Below, one piece after another: positions 50,764-59,921 of a stretch of 64,000 bases of DNA. The DNA comes from Prevotella aff. ruminicola Tc2-24 (lineage in GTDB: Bacteria; Bacteroidota; Bacteroidia; Bacteroidales; Bacteroidaceae): the NCBI RefSeq assembly GCF_900110895.1, contig NZ_FOIQ01000004.1:124001-188000 (forward strand), read 5' to 3'. A program made the translations under genes and the position numbers. How positions within the stretch are numbered: position 1 is the first letter of the stretch; each line of letters opens with the position of its first letter. Under the pieces are notes generated by a model that was not told the origin of the DNA, did not search any database, and saw only the letters and a program-made list of their open reading frames with translations.

Positions 50764-53754
50764 ATGAAGAAATTTTTGATGATGACGGCTGCACTGTTGA
50801 TGACTGCCGAGATGATAGCGGCAACGGTGCAGACAACCGCTCATGGTGTGACAATCCGTCCTGACGGAGGTCAGGCAAAGGTGATCTGTCTGGAAGTAAT
50901 TAACAACCATATCATCCGGGTGCGTGCTACGTCGAAGGATGTGCTGCCCGAGAAGCCTGCCTCGTTGATGATTGTGCCGCAAACAGCTCCTCCTAAAGGG
51001 TCTTATTCTGTGAGCGAAGAGGGCGAGACGGTGGTCGTTAAAGCCAAGAACGTGACGGCTGTGGTGTCAAAGGCCACGGGCGAAGTAGCTTTCTTTGATG
51101 CCAACGACAAACCATTGTTGAAGGAAGCCAAGGATGGCAAGAAGTTCTGGGATTTTACTGTGCCTGAGCGCGAGTTAGGTATGAAAACGGGCTATACTGT
51201 ACCTGAGGAACAGAAACATGGTTTGTCGTGGCAGATGAAGTTTGACAGCCCAGAGGATGAGGCTTTTTATGGTCTTGGTCAGCACCAGAGTGAGGAGTTC
51301 AATATGAAAGGTAAGAACGAGGATTTGTTCCAGTATAACACCAAGGTGTCGATACCTTTTGTGCTCTCTAACAAGAACTACGGTCTACTTTGGGACAGCT
51401 ATAGCTACTGCCGTTTTGGTAACCCTAACGATTATCTGCAACTGAACCGTGCCTTTAAGCTCTATGATCGTACGGGCAAGGAAGGTCATCTGACAGGAAC
51501 CTATGTCGATGCTCTCGGAAAGCGACTGGTTCGCGATGAGGACAGCATTTATTATGAATATGGTACGCCAGAGAAATCGGCCATCGCCCTCAAGACAGAT
51601 CAGGGGGGGATCAAGAATTTCCCCAAGGGTATCAACCTGTTGGGAGCTAACGTCACCTACGAAGGTTTTATCGAGCCTGAGTGTTGTGGTAAGTGCAAAG
51701 GTAAGTCACAACTTTATCAGTTTATCCTTTACTACTCTGGTTATGTGAAGGTGTATATTGATGGCAAGGAGGTGGTGCCGGAGCGTTGGCGCACAGCCTG
51801 GAACCCCAATGCCTATAAGTTTGCTGTCGAGCTGCAAAAAGGCAAGCGGGTGCAGTTGCGCATAGAGTGGCGCCCTGATGGTGGTGAGGCCTATTGCGGT
51901 CTGCGTGTGGCAGAACCCCGTAGCAAGGAGGATCGCGAGCAGCTCTCTGTATGGAGTGAGATGGCCAAGGATATGGACTATTACTTCATTGCTGGTGAGA
52001 ACCTCGACCAGGTGGTTTCAGGCTATCGCACCCTGACAGGTAAGGCCACTCTCTATCCCAAGTGGGTCTTGGGCTTCTGGCAGAGTCGGGAGCGCTACAA
52101 AACCTCTGATGAGATCGAGGGGACATTGGCAGAGTTCCGTAAACGTCATATCCCCATTGACAATATCGTACAAGACTGGAACTACTGGCCAGAGGACCAG
52201 TGGGGCAGTCATCAGTTTGAGGCTTCGCGCTTCCCTGATCCGCAGGCGATGCTTGACAGCGTACATGCGATGCATGGCCGCTTTATGATCAGCGTATGGC
52301 CGAAGTTCTATGTGAATACAGATCATTACAAGGAATTGGATGCTAAGGGATGGATGTATGTCCAGTCGCCTACGGACGATATCCACGACTGGGTGGGACC
52401 TGGTTATACGAATGGCTTCTACGATGCTTACGACGAGGGGGCACGGAAGATGTTCTGGCGTCAGATGGACGAGAACCTGTATACGAAATATAATAAGAAT
52501 GGCGTGCCTGGTGTCGATGCCTGGTGGATGGATGCCTCAGAGCCTAATGTGCGCGACTGTACCCCGATGTGGTATCGTAAGGCGCTCAGTGGTCCTACTG
52601 CCTTAGGAACATCCACAGAATACTTCAACGCCTATTCGACAGTGAATGCAGATGCCATCTATCATGGTCAGCGCTCTGTGTGGAAGGGTAAGAAGAATGA
52701 GCCGCGTGTGTTCCTGCTTACTCGTAGCGGTTTCGCTGGTGAACAGCGCTTCTCGACAGCCACATGGAGTGGTGATATAGGTACTCGTTGGGAGGATATG
52801 CGTGCCCAGATGACGGCAGGTCTGAACTACTCGATGTCAGGCATTCCCTTCTGGGGCATGGACCAGGGCGGCTTCTGCGTAGAAAACCGTTATGTGGCTG
52901 CCCAACAACTCTATGACCGCACCAAGGTAGAGAACGAAGACCTGAAGGAGTGGCGCGAACTGCAGACACGATGGAATCAGTTTGGTACCTTTATCCCGCT
53001 CTTCCGCTCTCATGGTCAGTGGCCTTTGCGCGAGATATGGAATATCGCTCCTGACGAGCATCCTGCTTACAAGTCGTTCGTCTATTACGATCGTCTGCGC
53101 TATCGTTTGATGCCTTATCTGTACTCGATGGCTGGATGGGCTCACTTCAAGGATTATACTTTGATGCGTGCATTGGTGATGGACTTCAATGGCGATCGTG
53201 AGGTGGAGAATATCGGAAACCAGTGGATGTTCGGACCTGCGCTGATGGCTTGTCCTGTGGGATATTATAAGGCGCGCAACCGTTCTGTCTACTTCCCTAA
53301 GCAGTGTGGTTGGTATAACCTCTACACCAACGAGTATGTCGATGGTGGACAGCGCCTGGTGGTTGATGCGCCTTACGAGCAGATACCTGTCTTCGTGCGC
53401 GAGGGTGCTATCATCCCCTTCGGACCAGAGATGGAGTGGAGCGACGAGAAGTCTGCCGAGCTTATCAACCTCTACGTCTATGCGGGACAGGACGGTTCGT
53501 TCCAACTTTATGAGGATGAGGGGACGAACTACAATTACGAGAAGGGGAAGTATGCCACGATCGATATTACCTATGATGATGCTTCCAAGACCGTATCGTT
53601 CGGCACTCGTAAGGGTAGCTTCCCTGGTATGCTGAAGAACCGTCGTTTCAATGTGGTGCTGGTCTCTAAGGACGCTCCGAAGCCTCTGAATCTCGACAAT
53701 CCAGAGGGTAAGATAGTGCAGTATAATGGAAAGGCCGTAAGTGTGAAGTTATGA
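50764..53754 (+). CDS. GH31 alpha-xylosidase-type glycosidase with PA14 insert, secreted
   Basis: 996 residues from the ATG at 50764 (signal peptide KKFLMMTAALLMTAEMIAA). An N-terminal GH31 beta domain leads into a PA14-like insert (about 280-390; GANVTYEGFIEP, YSGYVKVYIDGKEVV). The catalytic barrel has the nucleophile Asp in DAWWMDASEPN and the acid/base Asp in ATWSGDIGTRWEDM. A PA14 insertion is typical of bacterial alpha-xylosidases that act on xyloglucan oligosaccharides; alpha-glucosidase is the alternative. It lies between the HTCS-like gene and GH2 and overlaps GH2 by ATGA. An in-frame start at 50689 is rejected because it lies within the sensor gene. Confidence 0.9.
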   Translation: MKKFLMMTAALLMTAEMIAATVQTTAHGVTIRPDGGQAKVICLEVINNHIIRVRATSKDVLPEKPASLMIVPQTAPPKGSYSVSEEGETVVVKAKNVTAVVSKATGEVAFFDANDKPLLKEAKDGKKFWDFTVPERELGMKTGYTVPEEQKHGLSWQMKFDSPEDEAFYGLGQHQSEEFNMKGKNEDLFQYNTKVSIPFVLSNKNYGLLWDSYSYCRFGNPNDYLQLNRAFKLYDRTGKEGHLTGTYVDALGKRLVRDEDSIYYEYGTPEKSAIALKTDQGGIKNFPKGINLLGANVTYEGFIEPECCGKCKGKSQLYQFILYYSGYVKVYIDGKEVVPERWRTAWNPNAYKFAVELQKGKRVQLRIEWRPDGGEAYCGLRVAEPRSKEDREQLSVWSEMAKDMDYYFIAGENLDQVVSGYRTLTGKATLYPKWVLGFWQSRERYKTSDEIEGTLAEFRKRHIPIDNIVQDWNYWPEDQWGSHQFEASRFPDPQAMLDSVHAMHGRFMISVWPKFYVNTDHYKELDAKGWMYVQSPTDDIHDWVGPGYTNGFYDAYDEGARKMFWRQMDENLYTKYNKNGVPGVDAWWMDASEPNVRDCTPMWYRKALSGPTALGTSTEYFNAYSTVNADAIYHGQRSVWKGKKNEPRVFLLTRSGFAGEQRFSTATWSGDIGTRWEDMRAQMTAGLNYSMSGIPFWGMDQGGFCVENRYVAAQQLYDRTKVENEDLKEWRELQTRWNQFGTFIPLFRSHGQWPLREIWNIAPDEHPAYKSFVYYDRLRYRLMPYLYSMAGWAHFKDYTLMRALVMDFNGDREVENIGNQWMFGPALMACPVGYYKARNRSVYFPKQCGWYNLYTNEYVDGGQRLVVDAPYEQIPVFVREGAIIPFGPEMEWSDEKSAELINLYVYAGQDGSFQLYEDEGTNYNYEKGKYATIDITYDDASKTVSFGTRKGSFPGMLKNRRFNVVLVSKDAPKPLNLDNPEGKIVQYNGKAVSVKL

Positions 53755-56207
53755 GGACTCTCTTTTGTCTTGTCTGTGCCTTTTGCGGACTGACAACGAT
53801 ACAAGCCCGTCAGCGTCAGATTCTTGATGCTGACTGGCTTTTTCTTTTGGCCGACTCTGTCCAGATGTCGGAGGTGGATTACGACGATAGCGCTTGGCGT
53901 CATCTTAATGTGCCTCACGACTGGGCGATAGAGGGTGACTTTTATGTGGGAAACCCTAGTGGCGCAAGTGGCGGTGCCCTGCCTGGTGGGATAGGGTGGT
54001 ATCGCAAGCACTTCCAGATCTCTGCCGATCCGTCTCCTAAGGGGAGCCGATTCTTTCTGGAGTTCGATGGGGTATATATGAACTCCACGGTCTATGTCAA
54101 TGGACAGGAGGTGGGATTCCGGCCTTATGGTTATTCGACCTTCGAGTATGATATCACCCCCTATGTGCATCAGGGGGAGAATGTGGTGGCCGTGCGTGTC
54201 GACAACTCCGATCAGCCCAACTCCCGCTGGTACTCTGGCTGTGGTATCTATCGTCATGTGTGGCTTACACAGACCCATCCTGTCCACGTGAAGCACTGGG
54301 GCGTATATGCCGATGCCCGTGTGGTCAAGGGAAAGGGGCGTCTCGATATTGGGGTATCGCTTGATGGCGCGGGGACAGTTGAGAACACGCTGATGGATTC
54401 CAACGGACGTGTTGTCGGTAGGTCGAGGGGTTTGAGGTCGACCATAACAGTTACCAAACCCCTGCTCTGGTCGTGCGATGCCCCTAATACATACAAGGTG
54501 CGTACGGAGGTGAAAGTGAGAGGAAAGGTGGTAGATATCTATGAGACCACGACGGGCTTTCGTGATTTCCGCTTCGACCCTCGGACAGGCTTTTGGCTCA
54601 ACGGTAAAAACTTCAAGCTCAACGGCGTGTGCGAGCATCATGACTTCGGTTGTCTGGGGGCTGCCCTCAACGAGGATGCCCTGCATCGTAAGCTCACGAA
54701 GCTGAAGGCGATGGGTGTGAACGCTATCCGTTGCTCGCATAATCCTCCAGCCCCAGAATTGTTAAACATGTGCGATACGATGGGTCTCATCGTGATGGAC
54801 GAGAGTTTTGATATGTGGCGACGCAAGAAGACCCAGAACGACTATGCACGTTTCTTCGACGAGTGGCACGAGCGCGATCTCTCCGACCTCGTCATGCGCG
54901 ACCGTAACCATCCGTCGATCCTGATGTGGAGCATTGGCAACGAGGTGCTTGAGCAGTGGTCCTCTGCCGAGGCGGACACCTTGACCCTCGAGCAGGCTAA
55001 CCTGATACTGAATGCGGGTCACGATGAGTCGACACTGGCCAAGGACAACGAACTCTCGGTGCAGAGCCTGCTCACCCAGCATCTCGCTGAGATTGTGAAA
55101 CGCTACGACACCTCGCGCCCCATCACGGCAGGCTGCAACGAACCCTCGCCCAACAACCACCTCTTCAAGAGTGGCGCTATCGACATTATCGGCTTTAACT
55201 ACCACCACCAGTGGGTGAAGGATGTGCCGCAGGACTTCCCTGACAAGCCTTTCATCTTCTCCGAGAGTGTGAGTGCTCTGCAGACGCGAGGCAACTATAT
55301 GATGCCCTCAGACTCTGTCTATGTAGCGCCGAAGGAGTGGTGGCTACCTTATACCGATCCGTCGTATATGTGTTCGGCCTACGATAACATGCATGCCTCG
55401 TGGAGTTCAACGCATGAGGAAACGTGGGATGTGGTGAAACACACACCTTATGTGGGTGGACAGTTCATCTGGACGGGCTTCGATTATATCGGTGAACCTA
55501 CGCCCTATGGCTTCCCTGCTCGTAGCTCGTATTTCGGACTGATCGACCTCGCCGGCTTCCCCAAGGATACCTATTATATGTATCAGAGTGAGTGGACCAC
55601 CAAGCCCGTGCTGCATCTCTTTCCCCACTGGAACTGGGTGCCTGGCGATGAGATTGATATGTGGTGCTACTACAATAATGCCGATGAAGTGGAACTATTC
55701 GTCAATGGCAAGAGCCAGGGTGTGAAGAGAAAGACCGCCAGCAAGGATGATCCTCTCTGTACAGCGTATCATGTGGGATGGCGTGTAACATTTGATCCTG
55801 GTGAGGTGAAGGCTGTATCGCGGAAAGACGGGAAGGTGGTATGCGAGCAGATCATCAAGACGGCTGGCGCACCTGATCATATCCGACTGTCTGTCGACTA
55901 TCAGGGGCAATCGACCATATTCATCATGGCCGAGGTGGTGGATAGGGATGGTAACCTCTGTCCTTGGGCAGAGGATCAGATCTGTTTCATTTATGAGGGT
56001 GATGGTGAGGTGCTGGGAACAGACAACGGCAGTCAGACCTCGATGGAGAGATTTCGCGTTGTTCCGTCTGTCGACGGTCGCCTTCCAACGCCCCATCGCA
56101 AGGCTTTCTTCGGTAAGTGCATGGTGGTGGCTACAGGCAATGGCTCCATCACGGCCAAGTCGGCCACGTTGCAGCCTGGTGTAGTCACATTTACTGTCGA
56201 GAAATAG
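53751..56207 (+). CDS. GH2 beta-galactosidase, secreted
   Basis: 818 residues with a signal peptide (RTLFCLVCAFCGLTTIQA). The GH2 sugar-binding domain (DDSAWRHLNVPHDWAIEGDF), immunoglobulin-like domain and barrel are in the standard order. The acid/base Glu is in ILMWSIGNEVLEQ (about 400) and the nucleophile Glu in FIFSESVSALQTRG (about 503). Extra C-terminal beta domains (VDRDGNLCPWAEDQICFIYE) follow, as in long Bacteroidetes GH2 enzymes. With the coupled GH31 it could strip galactose and xylose from xyloglucan side chains. The start overlaps the GH31 stop by 4 bp. Confidence 0.92.
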   Translation: MRTLFCLVCAFCGLTTIQARQRQILDADWLFLLADSVQMSEVDYDDSAWRHLNVPHDWAIEGDFYVGNPSGASGGALPGGIGWYRKHFQISADPSPKGSRFFLEFDGVYMNSTVYVNGQEVGFRPYGYSTFEYDITPYVHQGENVVAVRVDNSDQPNSRWYSGCGIYRHVWLTQTHPVHVKHWGVYADARVVKGKGRLDIGVSLDGAGTVENTLMDSNGRVVGRSRGLRSTITVTKPLLWSCDAPNTYKVRTEVKVRGKVVDIYETTTGFRDFRFDPRTGFWLNGKNFKLNGVCEHHDFGCLGAALNEDALHRKLTKLKAMGVNAIRCSHNPPAPELLNMCDTMGLIVMDESFDMWRRKKTQNDYARFFDEWHERDLSDLVMRDRNHPSILMWSIGNEVLEQWSSAEADTLTLEQANLILNAGHDESTLAKDNELSVQSLLTQHLAEIVKRYDTSRPITAGCNEPSPNNHLFKSGAIDIIGFNYHHQWVKDVPQDFPDKPFIFSESVSALQTRGNYMMPSDSVYVAPKEWWLPYTDPSYMCSAYDNMHASWSSTHEETWDVVKHTPYVGGQFIWTGFDYIGEPTPYGFPARSSYFGLIDLAGFPKDTYYMYQSEWTTKPVLHLFPHWNWVPGDEIDMWCYYNNADEVELFVNGKSQGVKRKTASKDDPLCTAYHVGWRVTFDPGEVKAVSRKDGKVVCEQIIKTAGAPDHIRLSVDYQGQSTIFIMAEVVDRDGNLCPWAEDQICFIYEGDGEVLGTDNGSQTSMERFRVVPSVDGRLPTPHRKAFFGKCMVVATGNGSITAKSATLQPGVVTFTVEK

Positions 56208-56304
56208 GAGGCAAAACTATCTGCTATATTGCTTTTTTACCCAGAAGATATCAAATAGAGACGTTCAAGTGCCTTTCTTTGGTTAAATAATTATAAATAA
56301 CGCG

Positions 56305-56317
56305 TATCGTAACGATA
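56305..56317. promoter_or_regulatory. Short palindrome upstream of rpoD
   Basis: TATCGT-A-ACGATA, a 6-bp inverted repeat with one central base, about 30 bases upstream of the rpoD -7 box. An operator is possible but speculative. Confidence 0.2.
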
Positions 56318-56345
56318 GAAAAGCGAAACTTGTCGATTTTTTTTG

Positions 56346-56353
56346 TACTTTTG
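56346..56353 (+). promoter_or_regulatory. -7 promoter box for rpoD
   Basis: TACTTTTG matches TAnnTTTG, 28 bases before the ATG at 56382. It rules out the in-frame ATG at 56343. Confidence 0.55.
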
Positions 56354-56381
56354 CGCACTTTTTCAGAGTAACAAGGATTAT

Positions 56382-57254
56382 ATGAGGCAATTAAAGATTC
56401 AAAAGAGCATTACCAACCGATCGAGTGAAGCACTTGATAAATACCTTGTAGAGATCGGTCGTCAGCCCCTTGTGACCATTGATGAGGAGATTGAATTGGC
56501 CCAGGCTATCCGTAGGGGTGGTCCTGAGGGTGAGCGTGCGAAGGAGCGTCTGGTGACAGCCAACCTCCGTTTTGTCGTTTCTGTAGCCAAGCAGTATCAG
56601 CATCAGGGTCTGACACTGACCGACCTGATTGACGAGGGAAATATCGGACTGGTAAAAGCTGCTGAGAAGTTTGACGAAACGCGCGGATTTAAGTTTATCT
56701 CTTATGCCGTATGGTGGATTCGCCAGAGTATCCTGCAGGCTATCGCGGAGCAGAGTCGTATTGTACGTCTTCCGTTGAACCAGAGTGGAGCTCTGAGCAA
56801 GATTAATCAAGAGATTAACCGTTTCGAGCAGATTCATCAGCGTCGCCCCTCTGTGACAGAGTTGGCAGAACTGACTCAGATTGATGAGTCGAAAATTGAG
56901 CAGACCGCTAAAGCAGACAGTCACCACATGAGTATTGACGCGCCCTTTGGCGAGGACGACGACAATTCTATGGCTGACATGCTCAGCTCTGGTGAGGACT
57001 CGCGTACAGACAAGCATGTCGATTACGAGTCGCTGACATCCGACTTAGACAATGTGCTTCGCAACGTGTTGAAAGACCGTGAGCTGAAGATTGTCAAGGA
57101 GTGTTTCGGCATTGGTTGTCAGGAGCGTGGTCTGGAGGAGATTGGTGCCGAGATGGGCTTGACCCGTGAGCGTGTGCGCCAGATCCGTGAAAAGAGCATC
57201 GCCAAGCTGCACGACAGCGGGCATGCGAAAATCCTGATGAAATATCTTGGATAA
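56382..57254 (+). CDS. rpoD: Primary RNA polymerase sigma factor RpoD (Bacteroidetes sigma-ABfr type)
   Basis: 290 residues, the short form found in Bacteroidetes, which lacks region 1.1 and the large non-conserved region. Region 1.2 begins SEALDKYLVEIGRQPLVT. Region 2 has LVTANLRFVVSVAKQYQHQG, LTDLIDEGNIGLVKAAEKFD and FKFISYAVWWIRQSILQAIAEQ. Region 3 is LNQSGALSKINQEINRFEQ and region 4.2 is LEEIGAEMGLTRERVRQIREKSIAKLH. It directs polymerase to the TAnnTTTG promoters seen throughout this window. A clean terminator follows (57258-57283). Confidence 0.97.
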   Translation: MRQLKIQKSITNRSSEALDKYLVEIGRQPLVTIDEEIELAQAIRRGGPEGERAKERLVTANLRFVVSVAKQYQHQGLTLTDLIDEGNIGLVKAAEKFDETRGFKFISYAVWWIRQSILQAIAEQSRIVRLPLNQSGALSKINQEINRFEQIHQRRPSVTELAELTQIDESKIEQTAKADSHHMSIDAPFGEDDDNSMADMLSSGEDSRTDKHVDYESLTSDLDNVLRNVLKDRELKIVKECFGIGCQERGLEEIGAEMGLTRERVRQIREKSIAKLHDSGHAKILMKYLG

Positions 57255-57257
57255 AAT

Positions 57258-57283
57258 AATCCCACCAGACGGTGGGATTTTTT
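57258..57283 (+). terminator. Terminator of rpoD
   Basis: AATCCCACC and GGTGGGATT form a 9-bp stem with an AGAC loop, followed by TTTT. It lies between convergent rpoD and the frameshifted kinase gene. Confidence 0.92.
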
Positions 57284-57337
57284 GTTGGCCTCATATCATC
57301 TCTCTCTCCTGCTACGATAACTCTTACGGGCCTTTGT

Positions 57338-59093
57338 CTAATCCTGTACGACAGGGATGGGAATCGTGACGACGAAGCGCGCCCCTTGGGTGTAGGTGGT
57401 GTCCAGTCGGATGCTACCACTCAGTCGTTCTGCGAGCGTCCTACAGAGTGACAGCCCCAGTCCGATACCTTCCTTGAACGTATTGAGTTTCACGAACCGT
57501 TCGAATACACGTTCGGCCTCGTTGGGCGGTATGCCACAGCCAGTGTCCTCAACGGTGAGCGTGAACACCTCTTCGTTGGCGTCGGCCTTCAGGGTGATCG
57601 AGCCTTTCTCCGTGTTCTTGGCGGCATTGTCAATCAGGGCGTTAACGATATTCTTCAGCATATTCTCGTTGGTCATGAATGCGAAGTCATCATCCACCTG
57701 AGTCTCAAAGTGCAGCGCTACCCCGTACTGGACGATACTTTGGTTCTCCTGCAACAGGTCGCGCAGCAAGTCGTTCACCTCGACCTTGTCGTCCTTTCTG
57801 GCACTGCCCTCAGCCTCATTAAGCGAAAGCATCAGCATCTCATCGACGAGCGAAGTGATGAGTTTCGTGTTCTTGCGCATCATCTTCGCAATCTCCTGAC
57901 GATCCTTGGTGCTAGGGGCCAACTCTGGGTCGGCGATCACCTGGGCAAAGCCACTGATGATGTTCAGGGGGGGTGCGCACCTCGTGACTCACGTTCTGTA
58001 TGAAGGCCGTCTTCATCTTGTCCGACTCTAAGGCGTGGTTGTAGGCACTCTTCAACTGGCTCATGTGGCGACGACGTGCCAGTACGATGTAGGTGAGGGC
58101 AGCCGAGAGTAATAGCAAGAGTAGGATGATCAGCGATAGTCCGATGAACCTGTTCCGATCAGTCTGTCGTTTGGCCTCGTAGAGCTCCATCTCGTCCTCG
58201 ATACCCTGCATGCTGTTGATTAGCACCACGTTGACGATGGAATCGTTGACCACATTACCCTTCCTCAGTGTCTGATAGGCATCTTTCCATCGTCCCGCCT
58301 TCTCGTAGATCATCGTGATGACATCGTAGCCGTCGTCACTCAATTCCTCCTTGGCCATCTTCACCGCCTCGTCCGTACGTCCTTGTGCAGCGAGGTAATA
58401 GACCTCCATCAGTCGGCCGTGTACAGATGACAGTCCTTTCGCCACGCCCTCCCTGTATGCCTGGTAGCCTTTCAAGAAGGTCTTGATGTCGCCATTATTG
58501 AAGTAGCTTACCGACTTACGCGTCTCGATGTCGAACACCCTCTCTGGTGCGTATTCCTCAGCAATCTTCTTGGCCTTGTCCATCAGCAGCTGAGCCTCCT
58601 CTGGGTCGTCGCCGATTGCCACATTGACGATGTTCATGTAGATGGGTGGTATACTGGCTTGATAGCCCTCCTTCTCCATCATGTCGATAACTTGGTAGAA
58701 ACATTGTTTGGCCGCCTCGTTGTTACCACAGTATCTGTTGATATGTCCCATCATGTTGACGGCCATATACATCTCTTTATCGAGCTTACGCTCCCTCAGT
58801 TCCTTCGATAGCTGTCTGGCTTTCCTGTATGCCTCATAGATCTTCTGTTGATTCATGAGGAAGACGATTTCATTACACCGCTGGGTGTAATACTCGTGCA
58901 GGTCGTTCTGACTAAGTAGGTAATCCTCCAGTTTACTCACGGCATGAAAGAAACGGTCACAGTCGCCATCATTGAAAGAATGATGAACGGAGTCGCGCAA
59001 GGCCAGATAAACCGCATCCTTCGTGCGATCCACACCTGCACTCTCGATGTTAAGGCACAACGTCAATAAGGCTAATAGTAGTACCTTTCTCAT
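57338..59093 (-). pseudogene. Histidine kinase gene with TPR-like sensor, frameshifted in the H-box by a run of seven C
   Basis: The first frame (59093 to 57912) gives a signal peptide (MRKVLLLALLTLCLNIESAG), TPR-like helices (about 25-300), a membrane helix (FIGLSLIILLLLLLSAALTY) and SHEVRTP, then a non-homologous tail. The second frame resumes LNIISGFAQVIADPELAP and runs to 57338 with the N-box (LKNIVNALIDNAAKNTEKG), G1 (EDTGCGIPPNE) and G2 (GIGLGLSLCRTLAE). The break is a run of seven C on the minus strand (57967-57973); six would give HEVRTPLNII without interruption. The joined product would be about 584 residues. It is either a real inactivation, a phase-variable tract or a sequencing error. 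A -7 box is at 59117-59124. Confidence 0.9.
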
Positions 59094-59116
59094 AATTTTT
59101 CCTTAGATTGTTGGGA

Positions 59117-59124
59117 CAAAAATA
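59117..59124 (-). promoter_or_regulatory. -7 promoter box for the frameshifted kinase gene
   Basis: The minus strand reads TATTTTTG; a second identical box directly abuts it at 59125-59132. It lies 23 bases before the ATG at 59093. Confidence 0.45.
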
Positions 59125-59187
59125 CAAAAATATTTTAAAGAGAGAAGGAAAATCGGAATTTTTTTTCTCTTTCTCCATAATTTACCG

Positions 59188-59195
59188 TAATTTTG
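59188..59195 (+). promoter_or_regulatory. -7 promoter box very close to the trmO start
   Basis: TAATTTTG matches TAnnTTTG; 7 bases separate it from the ATG at 59203. Confidence 0.5.
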
Positions 59196-59202
59196 GCCAC
59201 TC

Positions 59203-59886
59203 ATGGAAATCCGTCCCATAGCCCATTTCCACTCTCCGTTGAAGTCGAAGTTCGGCATTCCCCGTCAGAGTGGCCTCGTCATCGACCTGCCGGGGCGTAT
59301 CGTCTTCACCCCTGACTATCGTCAGGCGGAGGCCGTCAGAGGACTTGACGATTTCGATTTCCTGTGGCTCATCTGGGAGTTCTCAGAGAACGGCCACAAA
59401 GCCTCCGCCCAGCGCCTCACCGTCCGTCCTCCGCGTCTGGGTGGCAACCGTCGTATGGGTGTCTTCGCCACCCGTTCCCCCTTCCGTCCCAACAACCTCG
59501 GACTCTCCTGTGTACGTCTCGATAGGGTGGAGGATGATTCCCATCTTGGTCCCGTAATCCATGTGCGAGGTGCCGACCTGATGGATGGAACCCCTATCTA
59601 CGACATCAAACCCTATGTCGCCTATGCTGATGCCCACCCCGATGCTCGCAGTGGCTTCGTCGATCGTGAGGTCTGGCGCGAACTGCAGGTCTGTGTGCCC
59701 GATGCTGTGGCCACCTTGTTCTCATCTGCCGATTTGGCGGTGCTAAAGGCCACGCTGGCACAAGACCCCCGTCCTCAGTACCACGACGATCCTGAGCGTG
59801 TCTATGGCATGCCCTTCCTCAACCTTGACGTCCGTTTCAAGGTCTTGGGCGACGTTTTGACCGTCGTTGAGTGCGTCAGACTCTGA
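59203..59886 (+). CDS. trmO: tRNA (t6A37) N6-methyltransferase TrmO
   Basis: 227 residues. TrmO (TsaA/YaeB family) methylates t6A37 of tRNA-Thr using SAM. Family signatures: PIAHFHSPLKSKFGIPRQSG, LDDFDFLWLIWEFSEN, the signature RRMGVFATRSPFRPNNLGLS (about residues 85-104), DLMDGTPIYDIKPYVAYADA, and a C-terminal domain containing a DPRPQYH motif. The start is fixed by homology; its -7 box ends 7 bases upstream, so the transcript should have almost no leader. It is convergent with the symporter gene. Confidence 0.93.
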   Translation: MEIRPIAHFHSPLKSKFGIPRQSGLVIDLPGRIVFTPDYRQAEAVRGLDDFDFLWLIWEFSENGHKASAQRLTVRPPRLGGNRRMGVFATRSPFRPNNLGLSCVRLDRVEDDSHLGPVIHVRGADLMDGTPIYDIKPYVAYADAHPDARSGFVDREVWRELQVCVPDAVATLFSSADLAVLKATLAQDPRPQYHDDPERVYGMPFLNLDVRFKVLGDVLTVVECVRL

Positions 59887-59921
59887 CGAATCGATCGTAA
59901 CAAACAGATCTGACGAGTCTG

